64,000 nucleotides of DNA. Origin: Pseudomonas fluorescens. Its GTDB lineage: Bacteria > Pseudomonadota > Gammaproteobacteria > Pseudomonadales > Pseudomonadaceae. A model generated the notes under the pieces. That model made no database searches and had not been told where the DNA came from. It saw only the letters and a list, made by a program, of their open reading frames with translations. Below are positions 8,347 to 17,123 of this stretch, one piece after another. The translations under genes and the position numbers were made by a program. The stretch lies in NCBI RefSeq assembly GCF_902497995.1, contig NZ_CABVII010000018.1, positions 93,165 through 157,164 of the forward strand. The letters are read 5' to 3'. Numbering within the stretch: the stretch's first letter is position 1; the number at the start of each line of letters is the position of its first letter.

Positions 8347-9455
8347 GCCAGATCCATACCTTGACCATGCCCAAATGGGGCTTGTCCATGACCGAAGGCC
8401 GGGTCGATGTCTGGCTCAAGGAGGAGGGGCAGGCAATCACCAAGGGCGACGAAGTACTGGATGTGGAAACCGACAAGATTTCCAGCAGCGTCGAAGCACC
8501 GTTTTCCGGCGTGCTGCGCCGGCAGATCGCGCGCCAGGATGAAACCCTGGCGGTGGGTGCCTTGCTCGGCATCGTGGTCGACGGCGAGGCCAGCGAGGCG
8601 CAGATCGATGCGGTGGTCGAACAGTTCCAGGCCGCGTTCGTTCCCGGCGCCGGTGCCGAGGAGGACAGCGGGCCCAAGCCACAGAAGGTCGAGCTGGACG
8701 GGCGGCTGATCCGTTACTTCGAGCGCGGCGAAGGCGGGGTGCCGTTGGTGCTGGTGCACGGCTTTGGCGGCGATCTGAACAACTGGTTGTTCAATCACGA
8801 AGCATTGGCCGCCGGGCGGCGGGTGATCGCCCTCGATCTGCCGGGTCACGGCGAGTCGACCAAGCAACTGGAGCGGGGCGACCTGGATGAGCTGAGCGCA
8901 GTGCTGCTGGCACTGCTCGACCATCTGGATATTCCCGTTGCGCATTGGGCGGGCCACTCCATGGGCGGTGCGGTAGCGCTCAATACCGCACGGCTGGCGC
9001 CGCAGCGGGTGCGTTCATTGACCTTGATCGGCAGCGCCGGTCTGGGCGCCGAAATCAACGGCCAATACCTGCAAGGTTTTGTCGATGCGGCCAGCCGCAA
9101 CGCCCTCAAGCCTCAATTGGTCCAGCTGTTCTCCAATGCGGAACTGGTCAACCGGCAGATGCTTGAAGACATGCTCAAGTACAAGCGCCTGGAAGGGGTG
9201 GACGCGGCCTTGCGCCTGCTGATCTCGGGGGTGTTTGCCGATGGCCGGCAAACCACGGATCTACGCGGCGTGGTGCAGGAAGGCCGGCAGCCGGTATTGC
9301 TGATCTGGGGCAGTGACGACGCAATTATTCCGGCCTCCCACAGCGCCGGGCTGTCGGCGCAAGTCGAGATCCTGCCGGGTCAGGCACACATGGTCCAAAT
9401 GGAAGCGGCCGAGCAGGTCAACCGGCTGATCCTGGACTTTGTGCAACAGCACTGA
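8343..9455 (+). CDS. acoC: Acetoin dehydrogenase E2 component (dihydrolipoyl acetyltransferase)
   Basis: A 370-residue two-domain protein. Residues 1-80 form a lipoyl domain with the lipoylated lysine in DVETDKISS. The rest is an alpha/beta-hydrolase-type domain with the nucleophile elbow GHSMGGA and a late GQAHMVQME histidine. This lipoyl plus alpha/beta-hydrolase arrangement is typical of AcoC and differs from the CAT-domain E2 of pyruvate dehydrogenase. It transfers acetyl groups from the lipoyl arm to CoA. The start overlaps the acoB stop. No dedicated E3 (acoL) or butanediol dehydrogenase gene follows. Confidence 0.93.
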   Translation: MSQIHTLTMPKWGLSMTEGRVDVWLKEEGQAITKGDEVLDVETDKISSSVEAPFSGVLRRQIARQDETLAVGALLGIVVDGEASEAQIDAVVEQFQAAFVPGAGAEEDSGPKPQKVELDGRLIRYFERGEGGVPLVLVHGFGGDLNNWLFNHEALAAGRRVIALDLPGHGESTKQLERGDLDELSAVLLALLDHLDIPVAHWAGHSMGGAVALNTARLAPQRVRSLTLIGSAGLGAEINGQYLQGFVDAASRNALKPQLVQLFSNAELVNRQMLEDMLKYKRLEGVDAALRLLISGVFADGRQTTDLRGVVQEGRQPVLLIWGSDDAIIPASHSAGLSAQVEILPGQAHMVQMEAAEQVNRLILDFVQQH

Positions 9456-9465
9456 TGCCCCCCTC

Positions 9466-9486
9466 GGCGGCCAGCTGTTGGCCGCC
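9466..9486 (+). terminator. Hairpin after acoC
   Basis: GGCGGCCA and TGGCCGCC form an 8-bp GC-rich stem with a 5-nt loop immediately after acoC. There is no U-run, so it may be a processing or partial termination hairpin rather than a full intrinsic terminator. Confidence 0.45.
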
Positions 9487-9517
9487 AGGGTTCTAACGAT
9501 TTCAAGGAGACTCCCCC

Positions 9518-9550
9518 ATGCAGGCAGAGGCCGGGATGCAGTCGGCTTGA
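9518..9550 (+). pseudogene. Start-codon stub of a lost gene after acoC
   Basis: CAAGGAGACTCCCCC precedes an ATG at good spacing, but the frame stops after 10 codons (TGA 9548-9550), 35 bp before the end of the convergent sulfatase gene. A proper ribosome-binding site with no gene suggests that a downstream acetoin/butanediol dehydrogenase gene, present at this place in several Pseudomonas aco operons, was deleted here. The link to that gene is inference from position only. Confidence 0.4.
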
Positions 9551-9584
9551 CCATCCCCGGAGTGGGCGAGGAGCCCTTCGCCGG

Positions 9585-11813
9585 TCAGCTCGATTCGGCG
9601 ATGTCAGCGTCGAGGGGCTCGGTCGGCGATGCCTCTTGCCCCGGTAGTTCGGTGATCACACTGAAGTCACTGACTTCGACCGCGCCCGACCCATACCCCA
9701 GCAGGTGGAAAGAGAATGCCTTGCGTGACTGCGGATTGGGGAAGCTGAAATCCATCTCAAGCGGCTGGTCGGCCGTGACCAGCATTTCTGTCGGCAGGCC
9801 CAATTCCACATCCTGTTCCAGCTCCTTGGTCTTGAGCTGGATGTAGGCGTTCTGTTGGGGGTCTACCGAGCGCACGGTCAGGCGCACGCGGGTGTGCGAG
9901 CCTTTGGGCATTTCAAGGTACTGCGCGCCGATCAGGTTGTCGGCCCAGTCATCCTTTATCTGCGCCTGGAGAGGAATGATGGTGGGGCTGCCGAACTGGT
10001 AGTGCAGGTTCAGCGGTGTCTGCAACAGCGTTTGATCCAGGGCTGCGGCCCTTGCCGCGATCTGGCGCGCACGCTTGCCCCCGTATTGACCGGTCAAGGT
10101 GGCACGATCGGCGATGAAACCTTCGCTGGCGTAATACCGGCAGCGCTGTTGAAAGTCGCACTCGGTGAAAGTGCCCTGGCCATCGTGGTAGCGCAGCTTG
10201 CCATTGGTGAACGACATGATCTCGCGGCCGGTGTCGTACTGGCGAAACAGCGAGCGACCGCTCAGGGTCGGCGGGACAGGCAAGGCGAAGTAGTCGAGGA
10301 TCGAGGTGCTCAGGTCGACATGTCCGTAGACCCCGGTCTTGATCTGCGGGAGCTGTTCCTGTTCGGGTGCCAGTGTCAGGTTGAAGCCCCAGGAGGAAGC
10401 GAGGCGCACGCCGTCGATGCCGTGGGATTCGTCGGACGTGATCACCACCAGGGTGTCCTCGAGGATGCCCTGGCGTTCCAGGCCGCCGAGAAACTGCCCA
10501 AGGGCATCGTCCAGGTAACCCACGGCGGCTTGCTTGGCGGTGTCATAACGCTGCAAATAGTCGTCCGGGGCCGAGTAGGGCTGATGGGTGCCCACGGTCA
10601 GCAGCGTCAGCATCCACGGCTTGTTGTTTTTCTCAAGCTGGCCGACGTAGTCCAGCGCGCCTTCGAAAAAGGCCTTGTCATCCTTGCCCCACGGAAAGTC
10701 CAGATAGGACGCATTGGTGAACCATTCGAGGCCATGGGTCGCGTCGAAACCGATGTGGGGCATGATCTTGTCTTTGGCCATGAAGCGCAGCCCGGCGCCC
10801 TGAAGGTAGTGGGTGGAGAAGCCATTCTTGCGCAATTGTGCCGGCAGGCAGGCCTGGTTGCGTTCGCTCTGGGTCAGCATCTCGACCCCTTTTGGGGTGC
10901 CGTTGTCGAGCTTGTCGTAATCGCCGCAGAGCATCGCGTACAGGCCACGAATGGTCTGGTGGCTGTGCAGCACGTAGTCCGGCGTGTTCATGCCCCGTCC
11001 CGCCCACTGGCTGAGATGGGGCATCAGGTTCTCTTGATAACTGCTGCGCAGGGCCTGGCGGTTGACCCCGACATAGGCGCCGGGAATGCCTTCCAGGGCA
11101 ATGATCAAGACGTTGCGCGCACGTCCCGGGGCTGCCAGCAGTTTTTGGCCGGTCAGGTCGAGTTCGGTGAGGCCCGCCATCTGCGGGGCGACATCGATCT
11201 CGTCACCTTCCAGCCAGTCTTCTGCGCGAGCTTGAACCTCGCCCACGCCAGCGGCCAGCACCTGGTGCGGCAAGTTGAACACGTGCCACTGGTCGGCGTC
11301 GGTAGGTTGCAGGTGTTGCGCCCCCCAGTGAGCGATCAACAGCAGCAGCGGCACGGACCAGGCATGACGGGGCAAGCGCGGTGCAGGTGTCGTAGCGCCC
11401 AGCCAATGGGTGCACAGCCACGCAATCAGCCCCAGCAGCAAGGTGCCGGCTAGCCAGGGTTGGGCGAGTCCGCCGCCGGCGGAGTTTTCCAGAAACTGCG
11501 GATCGATCAGGTAGTGCAAGTCCGAGAGGTTGGGCAGCCGACCGACCGCGCTGACCAGTTCGGCGGTCGCCACGGTCATGAAGCCCCAGGCCAACAATAT
11601 CGGCAGGGCCAGCCACCAGGGGCGACGGTGCAGGAGCACGATGAGCACGCTCGCAATGCACAGGTCCGACAGGTATCCATGTGGATTCGACCATCCCAGC
11701 GCTGCACGCAGGCACAGGGGTGTGATCAGAACCAGGCCGATGAGGGCGATGAGACGTGCGTAGGGTTGCCGTAGCCACTGACGGATGATGTTCACAAAAG
11801 TTCTTCCAGACAT
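9585..11813 (-). CDS. LtaS/OpgB-like membrane sulfatase-family phosphotransferase
   Basis: A 742-residue protein. Its N-terminal part has several transmembrane segments (for example LIALIGLVLITPLCL and LCIASVLIVLL), followed by a periplasmic alkaline-phosphatase-superfamily domain. That domain contains NVLIIALEGIPG (metal-binding region), SHQTIRGLYAMLCGDYD with the probable nucleophile threonine, HQPYSAPDDYLQRYDT, and VVITSDESHG near the second metal site. The C-terminal 200 residues form a further periplasmic region. Relatives transfer phosphoglycerol or phosphoethanolamine groups onto envelope glycans; the acceptor here is unknown. It is convergent with the aco operon. Confidence 0.85.
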   Translation of the reverse strand: MSGRTFVNIIRQWLRQPYARLIALIGLVLITPLCLRAALGWSNPHGYLSDLCIASVLIVLLHRRPWWLALPILLAWGFMTVATAELVSAVGRLPNLSDLHYLIDPQFLENSAGGGLAQPWLAGTLLLGLIAWLCTHWLGATTPAPRLPRHAWSVPLLLLIAHWGAQHLQPTDADQWHVFNLPHQVLAAGVGEVQARAEDWLEGDEIDVAPQMAGLTELDLTGQKLLAAPGRARNVLIIALEGIPGAYVGVNRQALRSSYQENLMPHLSQWAGRGMNTPDYVLHSHQTIRGLYAMLCGDYDKLDNGTPKGVEMLTQSERNQACLPAQLRKNGFSTHYLQGAGLRFMAKDKIMPHIGFDATHGLEWFTNASYLDFPWGKDDKAFFEGALDYVGQLEKNNKPWMLTLLTVGTHQPYSAPDDYLQRYDTAKQAAVGYLDDALGQFLGGLERQGILEDTLVVITSDESHGIDGVRLASSWGFNLTLAPEQEQLPQIKTGVYGHVDLSTSILDYFALPVPPTLSGRSLFRQYDTGREIMSFTNGKLRYHDGQGTFTECDFQQRCRYYASEGFIADRATLTGQYGGKRARQIAARAAALDQTLLQTPLNLHYQFGSPTIIPLQAQIKDDWADNLIGAQYLEMPKGSHTRVRLTVRSVDPQQNAYIQLKTKELEQDVELGLPTEMLVTADQPLEMDFSFPNPQSRKAFSFHLLGYGSGAVEVSDFSVITELPGQEASPTEPLDADIAESS

Positions 11814-11947
11814 TAAAGCTTCATACCAGTGTGCTGGATGGTATCAACTGGCGACAAAACTGGCCTGGGTATCAATGGCTGCAGGCGGTTTTGAGCGGGT
11901 GATGGTCTGAATATTGTTTGACATAAAGTGTCAGAGCGATCGCAACG

Positions 11948-12391
11948 CTAACTGCAAGCCACGCTGACCGCTTTCGCGGCGCGTTGCAGTTCCTGTTTGA
12001 CCTCGACCGGTATCCGACGTTTCAAGGGTCGCTGGTCGAGGAATATCTGCTCGCCTGGAGCATTAATCTCCGCGTCGATAGCCGCTGCCTGGGCTTCGAT
12101 GGAGGCAGCGTGAGCTTCGATCACACGGTTGACCTCGGCTTCATTGGTCGCTGCGTCGAGCGCTTCGATCAGAGCCGCCACCTTGGCTTCCTCATCCTTG
12201 GCATACTCTTCTACCGACAAGCCGGCGGCTAACGCACGTGCACGGATTTCCACGCCCTTGAGTGCCTGCTTGGCTTCGCTGCACTGAGCGCTCTGCTTGC
12301 GGTTTTCGACAGTGTTCCACTGGATGAGTCCGTAGGCCATCGCACCGAAAATCGCCACGGTAATGCCGCCCATCATCAGGCTTCGCCTCAT
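11948..12391 (-). CDS. Small single-pass membrane protein, unknown function
   Basis: A 147-residue protein with one N-terminal membrane segment (GGITVAIFGAMAYGLIQW) after MRRSLM, then a long Ala/Glu-rich helical region (EIRARALAAGLSVEEYAKDEEAKVAALIEAL onward) likely to form a coiled coil, and two cysteines (one near residue 37, one near the C terminus). No known family was recognised. It is a monocistronic-looking gene between the sulfatase and the sugar kinase, on the same strand as both. Confidence 0.7.
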   Translation of the reverse strand: MRRSLMMGGITVAIFGAMAYGLIQWNTVENRKQSAQCSEAKQALKGVEIRARALAAGLSVEEYAKDEEAKVAALIEALDAATNEAEVNRVIEAHAASIEAQAAAIDAEINAPGEQIFLDQRPLKRRIPVEVKQELQRAAKAVSVACS

Positions 12392-12539
12392 GGGAGCACC
12401 GTCGAGCGGCGGGGGAGTGAGAGTTCGTTATGCATCGCTTCAACCTGTTCGGGAATGTGAAGCGTAGCATCGGAAACGGCTGCACCCCCCGGCTGTCTGT
12501 CGGGTATTGACAAAGCGCTGGAGGGGTGTATCAGCGGGG

Positions 12540-13451
12540 TTACAAGCTTGTGCCAGTCGCTTGCAGCAGACTGTTCACATCGGCCAATGTCGGCGCATGG
12601 GCTCCGGCATGGCGGCACGACAGGGAGGCGCAGGCTGCGGCAAATTGCAGGCGTTCGCGCACCTCGGTAATGCCGAGCAAATCCGATGCAAGCCAGCCGG
12701 CCATGCACGCGTCGCCCGCACCGACAGTATCGGCCACGGTCACCGGAATCGCCGGCTGCTCGTACTGGCTGTCGGGGGTGTGAAGCAGCATTCCGTGTTC
12801 ACCTCGGGTGAACAGGATCTCGGCCATCGGGTTAAGAGCGCGAAGCTCATCCAGTGCCCGGTGTTCGCTCAGCCCTGGATAAATGTGCCGAAGGTCTTCG
12901 TCGGACAGCTTGATCATGTCGGCCAGGGCGGTCATCGTCGGGAACGTCTGTTGCCGATAATGGCTGTCCATCAAATTGCGCCAGTTCGGGTCAAAGCTGA
13001 TTCGTTTGCCGGCGCCTTTGGCTTGTTCGGCGAGTGTTACCAGGCGGTCTCCCAGCGGCTGACGAGCCAGGCTGATGCAGCTGAAATGACACACTTGCGC
13101 CTGCTCGATCCATCCTGGCGGCAGCAGGCCCGGATCAAAAAACAGATCGGCCTCTCCCGCAAAAAAATACCGTGGAGGGCGGCTCGATGGAACGATGGCG
13201 ACCAGCGGATCGCGGTCTACTCGTTGTAAAAATCGCCTGTCCAGACCTGCCGCTTCCGTCTGCCGGGCGATCTCGTCGCCCAGGGAGTCGGTGCTGACGG
13301 ATCCGGCGAAGGCGCTGTCGACGCCCAGTCGACTGAGTGCTCGAGCCACGTTCCAGGGCGCTCCGCCCGGATAGCCTTGCCACTGTCCGGGCGTACCCTG
13401 GACAAGGTCGGTCAGGGCTTCGCCAAATACGATTGCGCGAGGCAATACCAT
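12540..13451 (-). CDS. mtlZ: PfkB-family sugar kinase, probable fructokinase
   Basis: A 303-residue ribokinase/PfkB protein. The N-terminal motif VFGEALTDLVQG and PGGAPWNVARALSRLG are sugar-binding, and the C-terminal ATP-site motif DTVGAGDACMAGW contains the catalytic aspartate. The start at 13451 is preferred: AGAGGA lies 7-8 bases upstream, while the in-frame ATG at 13457 is too close and that at 13517 overextends. The neighbouring AraC regulator and sorbitol-dehydrogenase-like SDR suggest it phosphorylates fructose formed by polyol oxidation, as MtlZ does in the P. fluorescens mannitol locus. The symbol is by analogy. Confidence 0.8.
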   Translation of the reverse strand: MVLPRAIVFGEALTDLVQGTPGQWQGYPGGAPWNVARALSRLGVDSAFAGSVSTDSLGDEIARQTEAAGLDRRFLQRVDRDPLVAIVPSSRPPRYFFAGEADLFFDPGLLPPGWIEQAQVCHFSCISLARQPLGDRLVTLAEQAKGAGKRISFDPNWRNLMDSHYRQQTFPTMTALADMIKLSDEDLRHIYPGLSEHRALDELRALNPMAEILFTRGEHGMLLHTPDSQYEQPAIPVTVADTVGAGDACMAGWLASDLLGITEVRERLQFAAACASLSCRHAGAHAPTLADVNSLLQATGTSL

Positions 13452-13521
13452 GGTCATTTCCTCTTTTTTTCCTGGAGTGATGGCTGTTGGCTGATCAGGG
13501 CGATCGCCTGGCATCACTCGT

Positions 13522-14472
13522 TCAATGGGCTGTGGTGTAGGGAAGGGCGGGATGAATCGCGTTGCGATTGAACAGCGTCATTGCCGTTGCGCGACGATAT
13601 TCGCTCGGTGTCTGGTCCATTTCGATCCGGAAATGCCGGTTGAAGTTGGAGAGGTTGGCGTAGCCCACTTCAAAGCAGATGTCAGCCACCGACATCTCTG
13701 TCTGCAACAGCAGCCGGCAGGCACGCTGGACCCTGAGCTTGCGCATGAGATCGATGAAGCCGTGGCCGGTAATCCTTTTGAAGAAGCGCGAAAACCCCGG
13801 CTCGCTCATGTCCAGGCGTTGAGCGATGACCGACAGCCGAAGATCACCTGTCAGTTCGGTCAGCAGGTAGTCGAAGGCCTTGTTGATTCGCTCGGAACTA
13901 CGGTCATCCAGCGTCGGCGCATAGCAGGCACTGGCCAGCAGGTGCGCCTCCTGCAGGGGCGCTTTCAACAGCGTGTTGATCAATTGCAGGAAGAGGATCA
14001 AGCGCTCGAGCCCTTGCGCGGGACCTATGTCTTCGAGCAGTCGAGCGGCCTGTACGGCCGTTGCCCCGGTGAACTCCAGGCCACGACGGGCACGTGCAAA
14101 CAGGTGCTGCAACTCACCCAGCTCAGGCAGGGTGCCCCGCAAGGCCAGGAGGGCTGCACCGTCAAACTGCAGCACCACATCGCGCCCCGCCAGGTATTCA
14201 CCGGACGCCAGGTCGCCGATCCAGTCATGGGGCAGGTCGGGGCCGATCAGCGCCACATGACCTGCGCCAAACGCACCTATGTAGTCGCCGGCGACCAGCT
14301 TGCCGCTGCCTTGGCGGATCAGATGAATCTCGAATTCAGGATGATGATTCCAGCGAGCCAGGGCGTAGGGGTAGTCGTGTTCGTACCAACGAAAGCAATG
14401 ATCGGGCTCAGGCAGGATGACCTCCAGCTCGGCGGGTCGCTGTTCGAACAGAGCGGCTCGGCTATCAGGCAT
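13522..14472 (-). CDS. mtlR: AraC-family regulator, MtlR-like polyol activator
   Basis: A 316-residue protein with an N-terminal cupin-like sensing region (HHPEFEIHLIRQGSGKLVAGDYIGAF) and a C-terminal AraC/XylS domain with two helix-turn-helices: LSVIAQRLDMSEPGFSRFFKRITGHGF and SVADICFEVGYANLSNFNRHF followed by TPSEYRR. Length and motif style match MtlR, the activator of mannitol/sorbitol/arabitol genes in P. fluorescens. It is transcribed toward the kinase gene (70 bp gap) and divergent from the SDR dehydrogenase. The transporter and mannitol dehydrogenase genes of a full mtl operon are not in the window, so the symbol is tentative. Confidence 0.72.
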   Translation of the reverse strand: MPDSRAALFEQRPAELEVILPEPDHCFRWYEHDYPYALARWNHHPEFEIHLIRQGSGKLVAGDYIGAFGAGHVALIGPDLPHDWIGDLASGEYLAGRDVVLQFDGAALLALRGTLPELGELQHLFARARRGLEFTGATAVQAARLLEDIGPAQGLERLILFLQLINTLLKAPLQEAHLLASACYAPTLDDRSSERINKAFDYLLTELTGDLRLSVIAQRLDMSEPGFSRFFKRITGHGFIDLMRKLRVQRACRLLLQTEMSVADICFEVGYANLSNFNRHFRIEMDQTPSEYRRATAMTLFNRNAIHPALPYTTAH

Positions 14473-14729
14473 GGCATGCCCCTTTTATTGTTATTTGATC
14501 TTTGTGTGCGACCAACATACCCCCTCTCGGCGGGTGCCTGCTAGCGCCGTTATTGCCCACGACTGATACTTTTTTGCTCTCTGGGCTGTTATCCAGCGGC
14601 GGGTTAAAAAAGTATCGGTCGAGCATCCGCTATGGGTTTGTCCGGGGCAATCCAAGCTGCTGTAATCGAGTTGTCTGGCGCGGTGAAATGAAGATCGCCG
14701 ACCTTTTCAAACAAACGGATAAACAATCA

Positions 14730-15503
14730 ATGAAACGACTGCAAGGCAAAAGTGCACTGGTCACCGGGTCGGCCCGCGGCATAGGACGATCCTTCGCCCA
14801 GGCCTACATCAACGAAGGGGCAACGGTCGCCATCGCCGACATCAACCTGGAGCGAGCCCAGGCCACGGCCGACGAATTAGGGCCAAACGCCTACGCCGTG
14901 GAAATGGACGTGACCGACCAGGCGTCCATCGATAACGCCATTGCCGCCGTCATCGAGCAGACCGGCAAGCTGGATATCCTGATCAACAACGCCGCGTTGT
15001 TCGACCTGGCGCCCGTCGTCGACATCACCCGCGACAGCTTCGAACGCCTGTTTTCGATCAACGTCGCCGGAACCCTGTTCACCCTGCAGGCTGCGGCGCG
15101 GCAGATGATCCGTCAGGGGCACGGCGGCAAGATCATCAACATGGCCAGTCAGGCGGGACGCAGGGGAGAGGCGCTGGTGGGGGTTTATTGCGCCACCAAA
15201 GCCGCCGTTATCAGCCTGACGCAGTCAGCCGGCCTGGATTTGATCAAGCACGGGATCAACGTGAATGCCATCGCACCCGGTGTGGTGGATGGCGAACACT
15301 GGGATGGCGTCGATGCCATGTTCGCCAGGTTCGAGAACCGGCCACTGGGTGAAAAGAAAAAGCTCGTGGGGCAGGAGGTGCCTTTTGGAAGAATGGGTAC
15401 GGCTGAAGATTTGACGGGGATGGCCATTTTTCTTGCGTCGTCCGAGAGCGAGTATGTGGTGGCGCAAACGTATAACGTCGATGGTGGTAACTGGATGAGT
15501 TGA
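14730..15503 (+). CDS. SDR dehydrogenase, probable sorbitol (L-iditol 2-) dehydrogenase
   Basis: A 257-residue classical short-chain dehydrogenase. It has TGSARGIGRSF (NAD-binding Gly motif), an aspartate at the NAD-selecting position (AIADIN), LINNAA, and the catalytic Ser in NMASQ with YCATK. Residue choices such as GVVDGEHWDGVDAMFA resemble NAD-dependent L-iditol/sorbitol dehydrogenases (SmoS/PolS type), which convert sorbitol to fructose; the adjacent PfkB kinase fits this. The ATG at 14730 aligns with family starts but has a weak ribosome-binding site; an ATG at 14688 would add 14 residues. It is divergent from the AraC regulator. Confidence 0.8.
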   Translation: MKRLQGKSALVTGSARGIGRSFAQAYINEGATVAIADINLERAQATADELGPNAYAVEMDVTDQASIDNAIAAVIEQTGKLDILINNAALFDLAPVVDITRDSFERLFSINVAGTLFTLQAAARQMIRQGHGGKIINMASQAGRRGEALVGVYCATKAAVISLTQSAGLDLIKHGINVNAIAPGVVDGEHWDGVDAMFARFENRPLGEKKKLVGQEVPFGRMGTAEDLTGMAIFLASSESEYVVAQTYNVDGGNWMS

Positions 15504-15504
15504 G

Positions 15505-15532
15505 ATGCAGGAGCGGGCTTGCCCGCGAAGGC
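15505..15532 (+). repeat. Single REP-like unit
   Basis: GCAGGAGCGGGCTTGCCCGCGAAGG lies just after the SDR stop codon. It matches the REP core seen at 2386-2500 but has no inverted partner nearby. Confidence 0.65.
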
Positions 15533-15597
15533 GGCAGCCCATTCAACGCAGCAGTGCGCGTCTGAGCTCCTCAATGGTTTCGACACCCAAGACTGAG

Positions 15598-16899
15598 TCA
15601 AATGCCAAAGGGAAAGGTGTCCTGTTCATGGCTCGAGGAGTGTTCGGTAGCCAACGGCGTGATCGCCCGGGTATGGGCAAACCATAGATAAGCGTCGAAC
15701 TGATCACTCAGGGAGGCTTCGAAGTAGTGGCTCTGACGCTCGGTTTCCGGTCGATAAATGACGCCGATGGCCCGTTCGAGCAAGCGTGCCGACAGCGCCG
15801 GGCGCAAGGCCTGACGAAGGTTGTAGCGCCAGTCATACAGGGCCTTGGCATGGCCGGCCTCGACAAACGCATGTTCCCAGCTATGGGGCAGGGCGTGCCG
15901 TACCTGCTTGATGTGCATGGGGCCATCCCAGTCACTGGCGGCAGCCACGGTGCCCTGATCGGTGCCCATGCCAATCAGCACGGTGTCGTCGCCCCAGGCT
16001 TCGCGACACAGTTGGCCAAGGGTCAATTGGCCGCTGTCACCCATCTGCGTCGCCCGGGCATCACCGACATGGGAGTTATGCGCCCAGACAATCGCCCTGG
16101 CATTGCGACCCAGGCGCGAACGCACCCCTTGCAGGGTTTCGAACATGTGCCGGTCGCGCAGGTTCCAGGACGTAGTGCTGCCGCGATACATCGCCCGGTA
16201 ATACTGCTCGGCGGCATGAACGACCCGGGCGTTCTGCGTGGCGTTGAACAGGGCTTCGCCATCCTGTCCGATCAACGCTAGACGCTGGTTCAATAGCTGC
16301 TGCAGTTGTTCAAGCACGGCGCTCTCGCAAGTGGCCATGCCGCCACGCTCGGTGTAGTGGCCATAAAGCGCCGGGTCGTTTTGCCACGGAGTCAGGCAGG
16401 CATAGCGTTGCCGGGCTTCACGGGCCATGGACGGCTCGGTGTCTTCCAGATAGCCCAGCACTTCGCGAATCGAACTGCGCAGGCTGTACACATCCAGTCC
16501 GCGAAACTCCACGCGCACTTCAGGCGCCAGCGCTTGATTGTGCTTGCTTAACCAACGGGTGAACCGCTGGACCTCGGTGTTGCGCCACATCCAGGTGGGG
16601 AAGCGCGTGAAGGCCGCTTCGTGCCAGCCACCTTTGTCCCTTCCTCGCACGCTACGGTCGATCTGATCGGCGTCCGGCCAGTCGGCCTCCACCGCGACGA
16701 TGGTAAAGCCATGATGGGTCACCAGGCGCCGGGTGATCGCGGCACGCGCCTGATAAAACTCATGGCTGCCATGGCTGGCTTCACCGATCAGTACCACCCG
16801 GGCCTGGCCGAAACGATCGAATAGCCCGGCAAAGTCTTCGCTGTCGGCATCGGGCAGGGGCTCGGCGTTTTCCTTAAGGACTGTGCTCAGGTTGTCCAT
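15598..16899 (-). CDS. Erythromycin-esterase-family protein
   Basis: A 433-residue protein with the family's signature segments: LIGEASHGSHEFYQARA near the N terminus, VAVEADWPD, and IVWAHNSHVGDARATQMG further on. These carry the conserved His/Glu residues of EreA/EreB-like esterases. Chromosomal members in Pseudomonas are of unknown substrate and need not confer macrolide resistance. The start at 16899 has GGGAGC upstream; the frame is open to 17004, but that extension looks non-coding. It stands alone, divergent from the next three-gene cluster. Confidence 0.85.
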   Translation of the reverse strand: MDNLSTVLKENAEPLPDADSEDFAGLFDRFGQARVVLIGEASHGSHEFYQARAAITRRLVTHHGFTIVAVEADWPDADQIDRSVRGRDKGGWHEAAFTRFPTWMWRNTEVQRFTRWLSKHNQALAPEVRVEFRGLDVYSLRSSIREVLGYLEDTEPSMAREARQRYACLTPWQNDPALYGHYTERGGMATCESAVLEQLQQLLNQRLALIGQDGEALFNATQNARVVHAAEQYYRAMYRGSTTSWNLRDRHMFETLQGVRSRLGRNARAIVWAHNSHVGDARATQMGDSGQLTLGQLCREAWGDDTVLIGMGTDQGTVAAASDWDGPMHIKQVRHALPHSWEHAFVEAGHAKALYDWRYNLRQALRPALSARLLERAIGVIYRPETERQSHYFEASLSDQFDAYLWFAHTRAITPLATEHSSSHEQDTFPFGI

Positions 16900-17123
16900 G
16901 CTCAGATGCTCCCGTTGCGCGGGGATGGTGAGCGATAGAGGGCGGGGTGAAAACAGGGTTCCATCGAGATGACTGAATGTCGTCTTTCTCACTCCACACC
17001 GCATCGCTCATCATTCCTTTGGAACTCCTGACAGCTGCGCTCCGTCCTTTGAAATGAGGGGGGCTGCGGGTATTTCGTGGCGAACCCTGTAACGCTTTTT
17101 TTATATGGAAGGCGAGGAACGTC

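Noticed and set aside
9855..11453. 532-residue plus-strand ORF
   Set aside because: Antisense shadow of the LtaS-like gene; the minus-strand frame has clear sulfatase motifs.
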